Shown: positions 1 to 6,661 of the stretch, one piece after another
How positions within the stretch are numbered: the first letter of the stretch is position 1
Layout of the letters: every line of letters starts with the position of its first letter
DNA from: Clostridia bacterium
GTDB taxonomy: Bacteria > Bacillota_A > Clostridia > Oscillospirales > CAG-272
Direction: 5' to 3'
NCBI GenBank assembly: GCA_017472105.1
Contig: JAFUQY010000275.1
Coordinates: 1 to 10,703 of the forward strand
Length of the DNA stretch: 10,703 nt
The notes under the pieces: generated by a model
The model's input: only the letters and a program-made list of their open reading frames with translations
Database searches by the model: none
Told to the model about the DNA's origin: nothing
Position numbers and translations under genes: made by a program

Positions 1-253
1 ATACATTGGTACGCACCAATCGGCATCGCACCCTCAGCTGCAATCTGAAAATTCATCCGTAGAGCGAAATCATACAACCAAAGCTTCACGTGGTCAAGAC
101 AGAATCCCCTGAAGCAAACGCCACCATACCAGTTCACTCCCCGTAGAGTCCCAAAACCTCGTCAGCCGAAAGTTTTTGCGGAGCTTTTTTCAAAAAGCGA
201 CCGTTCTCCCTACACAAACGCCCTGAATTTACACCATCTACACACATTCAGCC
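1..253. other. Intergenic region upstream of parA, no convincing gene
   Basis: This stretch shows no gene with a supported start and ribosome binding site. It holds a 6-bp inverted repeat ATTGGT-ACGC-ACCAAT at 5-20 and an AT-rich hairpin GCTTTTT-TC-AAAAAGC at 183-198. The latter sits in a tract (about 170-198) resembling spacer sequence I associate with clostridial intergenic regions; that is an impression, not a search result. The minus strand is open in one frame from about 161 to the window edge, but has no ribosome binding site. The parA promoter begins at 254. Confidence 0.5.
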
Positions 254-282
254 TTGACTTTTCGCGGGTTTGCATATATAAT
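254..282 (+). promoter_or_regulatory. sigma-A promoter of the parA-parB operon
   Basis: The -35 box TTGACT (254-259) and the -10 box TATAAT (277-282) are separated by 17 bp, which is a near-consensus housekeeping promoter. Transcription would start near 289 and leave a leader of about 40 nt before the parA ATG at 329. The in-frame TTG at 254 is the -35 box itself, so it cannot be the parA start. Confidence 0.85.
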
Positions 283-328
283 ATATGTAGGAAAAGATTG
301 CAGTTTCAGAAGGGATTCTGTTTGTTTT

Positions 329-1114
329 ATGAAGCCTACTGTTATTTCGTTTGCGAACCAGAAGGGCGGCGTCGGGAAGACTACGTCCTGTGTCAATATT
401 GCCAGCTGCGCGGCTGAGATGGGTCTGCGGGTTCTCCTTATCGATGAAGACCCTCAGGGTAACTCTACAAGCGGCGTAGGGATTCAGAAGAAGAGTATCA
501 CCAAGACTACATACGATGTCCTCCTTGACGACGCCGATCCGAAGGAGTGCGTGGTGAAGACGGAGTTCAAGAATCTGTCCGTGGTGCCGTCGAATATCAA
601 CCTCGCCGGTGCTGAGTTCGAGCTGTTCGACGTCGAGCACAGAGAGAGACAGCTCAAGAATTTTATTGAGAAGTGTGCTGACGATTTCGACCTCGTTGTC
701 ATCGACTGCCCGCCTTCCCTGTCCATGCTCACCGTCAATGCCCTCACCGCGTCCGACGGCGTCATCATTCCCATGCAGTGCGAGTATTACGCTCTCGAAG
801 GTCTGACCCAGCTCATGATGACCATCTCCAAGGTCAAGAAGCTGTATAACCCTTCCCTGTGCGTCCTCGGCATCCTCGTCACCATGTTCAACGGACGGCT
901 CAACCTCTCCACCGCTGTCCTCGCCGAAATCAAGAAATACTACGGGGACAAGCTCTTCTCGACGACGATTCCGCGCTCCGTGAAGCTCTCCGAGGCACCC
1001 GGTTTCGGTCAGCCCATCAATTATCACGAAAAGTACGGCAAGGCCACCGATGCCTACCGCGCTGCCGCAAAGGAAATGCTTGAAAGACTCGGCATCATGC
1101 CCACACTCGTCTGA
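329..1114 (+). CDS. parA: ParA (Soj) chromosome-partitioning ATPase
   Basis: ParA/Soj is a deviant-Walker ATPase. Its ATP-bound dimer coats the nucleoid and moves ParB-parS complexes; in Firmicutes it also tunes DnaA. The 261-residue product has the deviant Walker A motif KGGVGKTT (12-19) with the signature lysine at 12, the Walker A' motif IDEDPQGN (38-45), and Walker B ending in D126 followed by CPPSL. Length is normal for the chromosomal type without an N-terminal helix-turn-helix, which argues against a plasmid type Ia ParA. The start at 329 gives the standard N-terminus just before the Walker A strand and lies downstream of the promoter. Its Shine-Dalgarno AAGGGA (310-315) is 13 nt away, unusually far. 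parB follows after 39 bp and parS lies 2.5 kb downstream, so this is a complete parABS locus. Confidence 0.97.
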   Translation: MKPTVISFANQKGGVGKTTSCVNIASCAAEMGLRVLLIDEDPQGNSTSGVGIQKKSITKTTYDVLLDDADPKECVVKTEFKNLSVVPSNINLAGAEFELFDVEHRERQLKNFIEKCADDFDLVVIDCPPSLSMLTVNALTASDGVIIPMQCEYYALEGLTQLMMTISKVKKLYNPSLCVLGILVTMFNGRLNLSTAVLAEIKKYYGDKLFSTTIPRSVKLSEAPGFGQPINYHEKYGKATDAYRAAAKEMLERLGIMPTLV

Positions 1115-1153
1115 TCCCGCAATTTTCTTACATTATTATATATGGAGTGAATT

Positions 1154-2044
1154 ATGCCTAAGAATAAAGGTCTCGGGCGGGGTCTTGACGCGATTTTTCT
1201 CGACAATTCCTTCCCCGAGGACGACAACAAAACCAATGAACGGCTGACGGTTGCCATCTCCCTCGTCGATACCAATCCCGATCAGCCCAGAAAATCCTTC
1301 GACAGCGAAGCGCTCGCCGGTCTTGCCGATTCCATTTCCGCAAACGGCCTGCTTCAGCCCATCCTCGTCCGCCGCATCGATGACCGGTACGAAATCATCG
1401 CCGGTGAGAGACGGTTCCGTGCATCCAAGCTCGCCGGCCTTCTCGAAATTCCCGTCATCGTAACCGACGCGGACGACGTCACTGCCGCAAAATATGCCCT
1501 CATCGAGAATCTCCAGCGCGAGGATCTCAATCCCTACGAAGAAGCCGCCGCGTATCAGACGCTCATGAAGGAGTACAACCTCAGCCAGGAGGAAATCTCC
1601 ATCCAGATCGGCAAGTCCCGCAGTGCCATCGCAAATGCCGTGCGCCTGCTCGATCTTCCGGATGAGGTTGTAAAAATGCTCACCGACGGCATGATTACCG
1701 CAGGTCACGGACGCGCACTTCTCGGTCTCAGAGACAGGAACATGATCGTCCCGCTTGCCCACAGATGCGTCAACCGCAACCTCAGCGTGCGCGACGTCGA
1801 AGCCGCAGTCCGTGCCGCAAACCGGAACCTCGCGAAATCCATGGAAGCCGTCACCGATGCGGAACCCGTCACCGTGGACTACATCGCATCCCTCGAGGAA
1901 CGCTTCCGCAATGTCACCGGCAGACGCTGCAAAATCACGGAAACCAAGAACAAGAAGACCTTCCAGATCGAATACCGCGACAACGAGGACCTCGAGCAGA
2001 TTCTCAAGTCCATCGCAGGCGACGATCTGCTGGATCAGTTCTGA
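1154..2044 (+). CDS. parB: ParB (Spo0J) centromere-binding CTPase
   Basis: ParB binds parS, hydrolyses CTP and spreads as a sliding clamp to build the partition complex; it stimulates ParA and recruits SMC. The 296-residue product opens with the ParA-interaction peptide GLGRGLDAIF (6-15). The N-terminal CTPase domain has NPDQPR (41-46), the CTP-binding box GERRFRA (84-90) and ENLQREDLNP (118-127). A helix-turn-helix centred on LSQEEISIQIGKSRSAIANA (143-162) reads parS, and the C-terminus (about 240-296) is the dimerisation domain. The ATG has GGAG at 1144-1147, 6 nt upstream. All core motifs are intact and the length is typical. It is co-transcribed with parA, and its predicted target is the perfect parS at 3575-3590. 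Confidence 0.97.
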   Translation: MPKNKGLGRGLDAIFLDNSFPEDDNKTNERLTVAISLVDTNPDQPRKSFDSEALAGLADSISANGLLQPILVRRIDDRYEIIAGERRFRASKLAGLLEIPVIVTDADDVTAAKYALIENLQREDLNPYEEAAAYQTLMKEYNLSQEEISIQIGKSRSAIANAVRLLDLPDEVVKMLTDGMITAGHGRALLGLRDRNMIVPLAHRCVNRNLSVRDVEAAVRAANRNLAKSMEAVTDAEPVTVDYIASLEERFRNVTGRRCKITETKNKKTFQIEYRDNEDLEQILKSIAGDDLLDQF

Positions 2045-2075
2045 TGATTTTCTATCATCCCATAAGGAGGCACAT

Positions 2076-2660
2076 ATGAACACAAAACTCTACTCCTTTG
2101 AGAATTTCGACATCGACGTGAACGGCTCTTCCATGTACGTCATCGTCTGGGGACTTTACATCGGCATCATGATCGGTGTCCTCGGCGCACTCATCACGCG
2201 GGTGTATTCCGCAAGACTCATCTCCGCTCTCGTAAAATGCGGTGCAACCGACGCGGAACACGCAGTAACCCTGGATTCCCTCGATATCAAGGGCAAGAGC
2301 ATGATCCGGCACATGCTCAAACCCGGCTCCGTGCTCTGCCGCACCGTGGAATGCGCGAACCGTGAGGAATTCCCGGAACAGAAGCACTCCGGTCTGAAGA
2401 AATTCTGGCACGAGAAATTCCTCTCCGAAGAGGTGCCCGAGAAAATCCCGTTCGAGCTTGCAAAGTTCTACCTCCCCGAGGAAAGACGCATCAGTGCCGA
2501 GCTCCGCTTTGCTGTGGAAGAGCATCCCGTGCGGAATTTCATCTTTGCCGCCGTCGGTCTGTTTGCGGTCGCGTGCTTTGCTGTATTCGCAATCCCCGAG
2601 CTGCTCACCATGTTTGATAACTTCGTCACTCAGGTCAAGCCCGAGTCCAATATCCTGTAA
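2076..2660 (+). CDS. Two-pass membrane protein of unknown function in the parAB operon
   Basis: I do not recognise a named family. The 194-residue product has two hydrophobic helices, about 20-43 and 153-178, enclosing a polar segment of about 110 residues that is rich in charged residues. Charge distribution (acidic N-terminus FENFDIDVN, basic residues after the first helix) favours both termini outside and the central segment in the cytoplasm. The start is set by a perfect AAGGAGG (2064-2070), 5 nt before the ATG; longer in-frame extension would run into parB. It begins 31 bp after parB and ends 14 bp before the MORN gene, so it belongs to the same transcript. A role next to the partition system at the membrane is possible but is inference from position only. 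Confidence 0.85.
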   Translation: MNTKLYSFENFDIDVNGSSMYVIVWGLYIGIMIGVLGALITRVYSARLISALVKCGATDAEHAVTLDSLDIKGKSMIRHMLKPGSVLCRTVECANREEFPEQKHSGLKKFWHEKFLSEEVPEKIPFELAKFYLPEERRISAELRFAVEEHPVRNFIFAAVGLFAVACFAVFAIPELLTMFDNFVTQVKPESNIL

Positions 2661-2674
2661 TCATCGGAGACATC

Positions 2675-3511
2675 ATGCAGTATCAGAATCAACAACCCAA
2701 AAGAAGAAAATCAAGACGCCGCCGCGCATCCTTCGGCAAGGTACTGGTCACCATTGTGCTCATCGCTGTGGTCTGCGTCGGACTCATCATTGCCGGAATC
2801 TACGCGATGGGCGTGCGGTATATCAAGGTGCAGGTCAGTGACGACCTCTACGTGAAGTTCCTCGGTCAGGTCGATGACAGCGGCGTACCGTACAAGGGCA
2901 GAATCATCTACTCCGACGGCATTTCCGCGAACGTGAACCTCGACCGCGACGAAATCTCCTACTCCAACGGTGACGTCTACGTCGGTGAGCTCGAAAACCT
3001 GCTCAAGAACGGCGAAGGTGAGATGCGCTACGCAAACGGCGATATCTACACGGGTGAATTCGTGGACGACAAGCTCAGCGGTCAGGGCAGATACGCCTAC
3101 GTCGGCGGTGACGTTTATGAAGGCGCATTCTCCGACGGCATGAAGCACGGCATCGGCACCTACACGTTTGCGGACGGCTCCGTGTTCGAAGGCATGTTCG
3201 AGAACGACACCAAGAACGGCAGCGGCGAATACCGTTACGCATCCGGCGATACCTACATCGGCACCTACGCTGACGACATGAAGCACGGACGCGGCATTTA
3301 CACATGGGCGAACGGTGACACCTACGAAGGCGACTACGTGAACGACCAGAGAAGCGGCTCCGGGATCTACACATGGGCGAACGGCGAACGCTACGAAGGC
3401 GAATTCAAGGACAACATCATGAGCGGCTACGGCACCTACACCTGGCCCGAAGGACGCACATACAGCGGTACGTTTGAAAACGGCGTGATTGTGCGGAGTG
3501 TAACCGAATAA
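2675..3511 (+). CDS. Membrane-anchored MORN-repeat protein
   Basis: The 278-residue product starts with a short, very basic tail (KRRKSRRRR, 9-17) and one transmembrane helix (about 22-46), the pattern of an N-in signal anchor, so the rest should be outside the cytoplasm. Residues 97-278 are eight consecutive MORN units of exactly 23 residues with the GDxYxGxF...GxGxYxW pattern; the last is slightly short. A weaker related stretch lies near 74-84. MORN repeats form extended beta-hairpin solenoids involved in protein or membrane contacts; bacterial members are mostly uncharacterised. GGAGA (2666-2670) precedes the ATG by 4 nt. It is the last gene of the parAB transcript and is followed directly by a terminator. 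The family call is firm; function is unknown. Confidence 0.92.
   Translation: MQYQNQQPKRRKSRRRRASFGKVLVTIVLIAVVCVGLIIAGIYAMGVRYIKVQVSDDLYVKFLGQVDDSGVPYKGRIIYSDGISANVNLDRDEISYSNGDVYVGELENLLKNGEGEMRYANGDIYTGEFVDDKLSGQGRYAYVGGDVYEGAFSDGMKHGIGTYTFADGSVFEGMFENDTKNGSGEYRYASGDTYIGTYADDMKHGRGIYTWANGDTYEGDYVNDQRSGSGIYTWANGERYEGEFKDNIMSGYGTYTWPEGRTYSGTFENGVIVRSVTE
2963..3508 (+). repeat. Tandem 69-bp coding repeats (MORN units)
   Basis: Eight head-to-tail units of 69 bp encode the 23-residue MORN repeats. DNA conservation is partial in most units, but the units near 3299 and 3368 share an identical 17-bp run, TACACATGGGCGAACGG, exactly 69 bp apart. The repeats are coding, without indels, and are not a CRISPR or spacer array. 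Confidence 0.85.
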
Positions 3512-3512
3512 C

Positions 3513-3564
3513 AAAAGAACACGGCTGATTTGAGAGAATCTCTCAGACACAGCCGTGTTTTTGT
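3513..3564. terminator. Bidirectional terminator between convergent operons
   Basis: A 10-bp perfect stem pairs AACACGGCTG (3518-3527) with CAGCCGTGTT (3550-3559), and a second inner stem TGAGAG/CTCTCA (3531-3536, 3540-3545) lies in the loop. T-rich tracts follow on both strands: TTTTTGTT on the plus side and CTTTTGTT on the minus side. It lies between the MORN gene stop (3511) and the kinase stop (3572), so it can end both transcripts. Confidence 0.85.
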
Positions 3565-3571
3565 TATGCTG

Positions 3572-5389
3572 TTATGTTTCACGTGAAACATTTAAGATGC
3601 CAGCTTCGTCCATCACAATTGTCATTTTGGTGCCGAAGCCTTCGCTGGAGATTGCCTCCATGATGCCTCCGTGCTCGTCGATGATCCACTTTGCAATGGA
3701 GAGACCGAGTCCGCTGCCGGTGGAGCTGTTCGAGCGCACGTTTTCTCCGCGGTAGAAGCGGTCAAAGATGCGCGGGAGTTCCTTCGGCTTGATCCCGATG
3801 CCGGTGTCGCTGATCTCGATGCACACGGACTGCCGGTTATACCCGTCCGTGGATGTGACCGCGCGCTCGTATGCCTTGAACGTGATCCGTCCGCCTTCGG
3901 GTGTGTATTTCACGGCATTGTCTCGCAGGATGCGGATCGCCTGCTTCATCATCGCGATATCGGCGTTAATCATGAGATCCGCGTACGGGAATTCGTCCTC
4001 TTCGGCGTTCTCCTTCATCGGCAGACTCAGCGTAAACTCGTGATGCACCGGGGCGTTTTCGTCGAGCATGATGCTCTCGTCGCGGATTTCCTCGAGGATT
4101 TCGCTCACGTTCACGGGGACTTTGTCAAGGACATGCCGGTCCATTTCGCCGCGTGAGAGGAAGAGGAGCTGGTCGATGAGGGTCTTCATGTGCTCAGCTT
4201 CGGTCTTGATCGCCTCGATGGCTTCGTCGCGTACCTTCGGGTCTTCCTTTCCCCATCGGTCGAGGAGCTGGACGTACCCTTGAATCACCGCAATCGGCGT
4301 TCTCAGCTCGTGCGATGCGTCGTCAACGAACCGGATCTGCTTCCGCTTGCCTTCGTCCAGACGCTTGAGCATGTTGTTCAGTGCGGCTTCGAGAGCACCG
4401 AGCTCGGAATCCTTCACGGTCAGGCGGGTGTCACTGTCCTCGATGGCGTTGATGGCGTCTTCGAGGGAATCGAGGTCGACTGCGCTCTGCTGCCGTGCCT
4501 GCTCTGTTGTCGTCGAGCGGACTTCCGTGGACAAACGGTCAGCGATAAGGGCGATTTCGTCGATGGGCTTGAGGTATTTCTTGATGATCCGCGAGCCGCC
4601 GAGAAGGGATGTCAGCAGCGTCGTCAGCTCAAACAGGAGGCAGATTGCGAAAAGGAGCGAGCAGATCGTGAGAACGCCCGCCGCATCGTGGGTGACGTCG
4701 ATGGTTTCGCGTGTGAGAACCTGCTGACTGCGGTATTCCGCGCCGGTTTCGGATGTCTCATCCGTCAGCGGGACAGTGACGGTTCCGGCATCCGTGTCGT
4801 AAATCACTTCCACTGGGACTCCGGTTTCTTCCTCCGTGATTTCCGCAAAGACCGGTTCGGTTTCTTCGACCACAGGAGCGATCTCAATCCCGGTCAGCTC
4901 GTAGTATTCCCGCACCACCGGTTCGGTCGCGGGCGTGTGGGTTTCCGTTTCGGCGTATCCGTGCTCCGTGGTCTCGTGCATTCCCGTATCCACCGGAACT
5001 TCCGTCCATGTGTGACCTTCGACGGTGCTTGTGACCGTGAAGCGGTACTCGATTCCGTCAAACGGCGTGCTCGGCTTGAAGTCGAACGGGTCGTGCTCGC
5101 GGATGTATTCCTTCAGCTCCGTGCCGATGCCGTTCTGGTTCCACATGTCCTCGAGGTTCTCCTGCCACTGGAACGATCCGCCGAAATGCCGGTTTGTGAC
5201 GTTGGTGATTTCCCCGCCGTATGCCCACTCGATCAGGAGGCACCACGACAGGAAGACGAGAGCGACTGTGAGAACGGTGAGGAAAAAGCTGCGGCAGAAT
5301 CTGCGCCACGCCTGCGCTGTGTTGATCCGCCGTGCAATCGAGCCTGTCCGGATTTTCGGCGGCTTCTTCGGTGTTTTCTGTGTATTCAT
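3572..5389 (-). CDS. Sensor histidine kinase, membrane-bound
   Basis: The 605-residue protein is the sensor of a two-component pair; it autophosphorylates on His360 and passes the phosphate to the response regulator encoded just upstream. Order of parts: cytoplasmic basic N-terminus, first membrane helix (about 34-53), an external domain of about 180 residues, second helix (about 239-263), a HAMP-like linker (264-345, longer than usual), HisKA with the H-box SHELRTP (359-365), and an HATPase domain with the N-box (N491), DTGIGI (528-533), FDRFYRGE (542-549) and GSGLGL (558-563). The external part has no cysteine, only two lysines, and is very rich in Thr and Glu; its ligand is unknown. The ATG is 7 nt past the regulator stop, with GAGGA overlapping that stop (5394-5398), indicating translational coupling. 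The last codons form the parS site. Confidence 0.95.
   Translation of the reverse strand: MNTQKTPKKPPKIRTGSIARRINTAQAWRRFCRSFFLTVLTVALVFLSWCLLIEWAYGGEITNVTNRHFGGSFQWQENLEDMWNQNGIGTELKEYIREHDPFDFKPSTPFDGIEYRFTVTSTVEGHTWTEVPVDTGMHETTEHGYAETETHTPATEPVVREYYELTGIEIAPVVEETEPVFAEITEEETGVPVEVIYDTDAGTVTVPLTDETSETGAEYRSQQVLTRETIDVTHDAAGVLTICSLLFAICLLFELTTLLTSLLGGSRIIKKYLKPIDEIALIADRLSTEVRSTTTEQARQQSAVDLDSLEDAINAIEDSDTRLTVKDSELGALEAALNNMLKRLDEGKRKQIRFVDDASHELRTPIAVIQGYVQLLDRWGKEDPKVRDEAIEAIKTEAEHMKTLIDQLLFLSRGEMDRHVLDKVPVNVSEILEEIRDESIMLDENAPVHHEFTLSLPMKENAEEDEFPYADLMINADIAMMKQAIRILRDNAVKYTPEGGRITFKAYERAVTSTDGYNRQSVCIEISDTGIGIKPKELPRIFDRFYRGENVRSNSSTGSGLGLSIAKWIIDEHGGIMEAISSEGFGTKMTIVMDEAGILNVSRET
3575..3590. 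promoter_or_regulatory. parS: parS centromere site (ParB binding)
   Basis: TGTTTCACGTGAAACA is an exact match to the canonical bacterial parS 16-mer, and the palindrome extends to 18 bp (3574-3591). ParB encoded 1.5 kb upstream is the expected ligand. The site lies inside the 3' end of the histidine kinase gene, where it encodes the last residues VSRET. Confidence 0.96.
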
Positions 5390-5396
5390 GCCGTCC

Positions 5397-6092
5397 TCAA
5401 TCCCTGTCGCTGATGATGTAGCCTACGCCGCGGATGGTTTTGATGACATCGTCGGCGGTCTTGTGGCGGATGTAGCGCACATACACGTCGATGATGTTCG
5501 TCTCGCCGAAGTAATCGTAGCCCCACGCTTCGCAGAGTAGCTTTTCGCGCGACATGGCGACGTTCTTGTTCTCGAGCAGTGTTTTCAGGAGGATGAACTC
5601 CCGGTTGGTCGGCTCGATGGGCTTGTCGTTGTATGTAACCTCGCGCGACTGGGGGTTCATGCGGACGCCGCAGCATTCGAGCTCTTCGGATTTTTCGTCG
5701 TCCTCGGGTTCCGCGACTCTTCTCTGCCGCAGGATGACGCGGATGCGGGCGAGGAGTTCTTCGATTTCAAACGGCTTTGTGACGTAGTCGTTCGCGCCCA
5801 TATCGAGCCCGCTGACCTTGTCGGTGACGGAATCCCGCGCGGTCAGGAGAATCACGGGAGTATCCGCCGCACTGCGGTTCTCGCTCCTGCGCAGGCGTCT
5901 GAGAACTTCAATCCCGGACAGCTGCGGGAGCATGATATCGAGAATGATGAGATCAAACCGCCCTGTCTCCGCCATCTCCAGTCCGGTGCGTCCGTCCGGG
6001 GCTTTTTCGGCGGTGTAGCCTTCGTGCGCGAGCTCAAGCTCCACGAACCGGGCGATTTTTTCTTCATCTTCCACGATGAGGATTCTTGACAT
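5397..6092 (-). CDS. OmpR/PhoB-family response regulator
   Basis: The 231-residue product has a receiver domain (1-120) with acidic residues E8/D9, phosphoacceptor D52 in LIILDIMLP, T84 and K106 followed by P (TKPF). A winged-helix DNA-binding domain follows (about 130-228), ending in the typical TIRGVGYII. An acidic linker (EPEDDEKSEELE) joins them. I chose the ATG at 6092 because AGGTGA (6098-6103) lies 5 nt upstream; an in-frame GTG at 6101 lies inside that Shine-Dalgarno. It is 14 bp after the DUF4342 gene and coupled to the kinase gene. It probably regulates its own operon through the 11-bp direct repeat at 6637-6655, which is inference. Confidence 0.96.
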   Translation of the reverse strand: MSRILIVEDEEKIARFVELELAHEGYTAEKAPDGRTGLEMAETGRFDLIILDIMLPQLSGIEVLRRLRRSENRSAADTPVILLTARDSVTDKVSGLDMGANDYVTKPFEIEELLARIRVILRQRRVAEPEDDEKSEELECCGVRMNPQSREVTYNDKPIEPTNREFILLKTLLENKNVAMSREKLLCEAWGYDYFGETNIIDVYVRYIRHKTADDVIKTIRGVGYIISDRD

Positions 6093-6106
6093 AACGCTCA
6101 CCTCAC

Positions 6107-6562
6107 TTATTTGTCTTCTTTGTTCTCTTCAATGAAATAATCGTAGCCGAGGATGAGTCCGAGCAGAAGCCCGATCGCCACCAGATTCAGCGACACGAAG
6201 CAGAGGATGATCCCGAGAAAGAGCGGAATATGGATCACATTCCCGGACTTGCGGCTGCGCATGACGAGGGAGCACGTGAAGCATTTGTTCACGAGATTCT
6301 TGAGGTTTTCCATGGCGTCGTCCCAGAACCGGTTCCACTTGGATTCCTTCTGCTGTTTGATTTCGCTTTCCACTTTCTTGTACGCGCTCTCGTTTTCCAT
6401 CGTCGACACACTCGTGGTCAGCGGCTGGATTTTGCCTTCCTTTTCCAGAATCACCAGTGCCTCGAGCATGTCCCAGTCCGCGCGTTCGAGCACTTCCTTC
6501 GCTTCACTGAGGCTGATATTCGCCTTCTCGTGGAGCTTTTCCATCATATCAATGTGTTCCAT
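6107..6562 (-). CDS. UBA-like / DUF4342 membrane protein
   Basis: The 151-residue product starts with a helical UBA/EF-Ts-N-like domain (about 5-43; SLSEAKEVLERADWDMLEAL). A charged, probably helical linker follows (about 55-95). The C-terminal part resembles DUF4342: an amphipathic segment KNLVNKCFTCSLVMRSRKSG, then IPLFLGI and one or two membrane segments (about 112-140) ending in an acidic tail. This domain order is, to my knowledge, usual for DUF4342 proteins, whose function is not established. A CxxC (94-97) sits just before the membrane. TGAGGT (6569-6574) is 6 nt before the ATG. It is the first gene of the operon with the response regulator and kinase, so it may be an accessory part of that signalling system; that is inference from context. 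Confidence 0.85.
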   Translation of the reverse strand: MEHIDMMEKLHEKANISLSEAKEVLERADWDMLEALVILEKEGKIQPLTTSVSTMENESAYKKVESEIKQQKESKWNRFWDDAMENLKNLVNKCFTCSLVMRSRKSGNVIHIPLFLGIILCFVSLNLVAIGLLLGLILGYDYFIEENKEDK

Positions 6563-6598
6563 TGCAGTACCTCACGGTTGGTTGAATTTGTTGTGTCT

Positions 6599-6627
6599 AT
6601 TATACCATGCCGCGGATGAAAGCGAAA
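6599..6627 (-). promoter_or_regulatory. Extended -10 promoter of the DUF4342-regulator-kinase operon
   Basis: On the minus strand TGGTATAAT (6607 to 6599) is a perfect extended -10 element. The position for a -35 box at 17 bp spacing (6622-6627) reads TTTCGC, a poor match, which suits an activator-dependent promoter. Transcription would start near 6592, about 30 nt before the ATG at 6562. Confidence 0.75.
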
Positions 6628-6636
6628 GTGGATTTC

Positions 6637-6655
6637 GATTAGAATTTGATTAGAA
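6637..6655. promoter_or_regulatory. Putative response-regulator operator, direct repeat
   Basis: Two identical octamers GATTAGAA (6637-6644 and 6648-6655) are spaced 11 bp start to start, one helical turn, at about -46 to -64 relative to the predicted start of the regulator operon. OmpR/PhoB-family dimers bind direct repeats with this spacing, and the -35 box is weak. Self-regulation is therefore plausible but unproven. Confidence 0.5.
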
Positions 6656-6661
6656 AATTCC

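Noticed and set aside
84..97. Possible second parS around TTCACGTG
   Set aside because: Only the 8-bp core fits; about 10 of 16 positions match, and the flanking arms are not complementary.
1..161. Open minus-strand frame running off the left edge
   Set aside because: Candidate starts (GTG at 137, ATG at 56) lack a ribosome binding site and the translation matches nothing I recognise; too short to call.
254..328. In-frame N-terminal extension of ParA from a TTG at 254
   Set aside because: The TTG is the -35 box of the promoter and the stretch precedes the predicted transcription start; ParA family proteins begin just before the Walker A strand, as from 329.
1136..2083. Long open frame antisense to parB
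   Set aside because: Low-complexity shadow of a GC-rich gene with intact ParB motifs on the other strand; no ribosome binding site or family match.
2963..3508. Regular repeats as a CRISPR array
   Set aside because: The 69-bp period is coding, with no constant repeat and unique spacers, and translates into MORN units.
2711..3550. Long open frame antisense to the MORN gene
   Set aside because: Val/Ala/Asp-rich mirror of the repeats; its start lies beyond the terminator and the sense frame is clearly the real gene.
4190..5413. 407-codon open frame antisense to the histidine kinase
   Set aside because: The kinase on the opposite strand has every catalytic motif; the antisense product is Arg/Asp/Val-rich with no recognisable domain.
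6093..6101. GTG start three codons upstream for the response regulator
   Set aside because: It lies inside the Shine-Dalgarno that serves the ATG at 6092.
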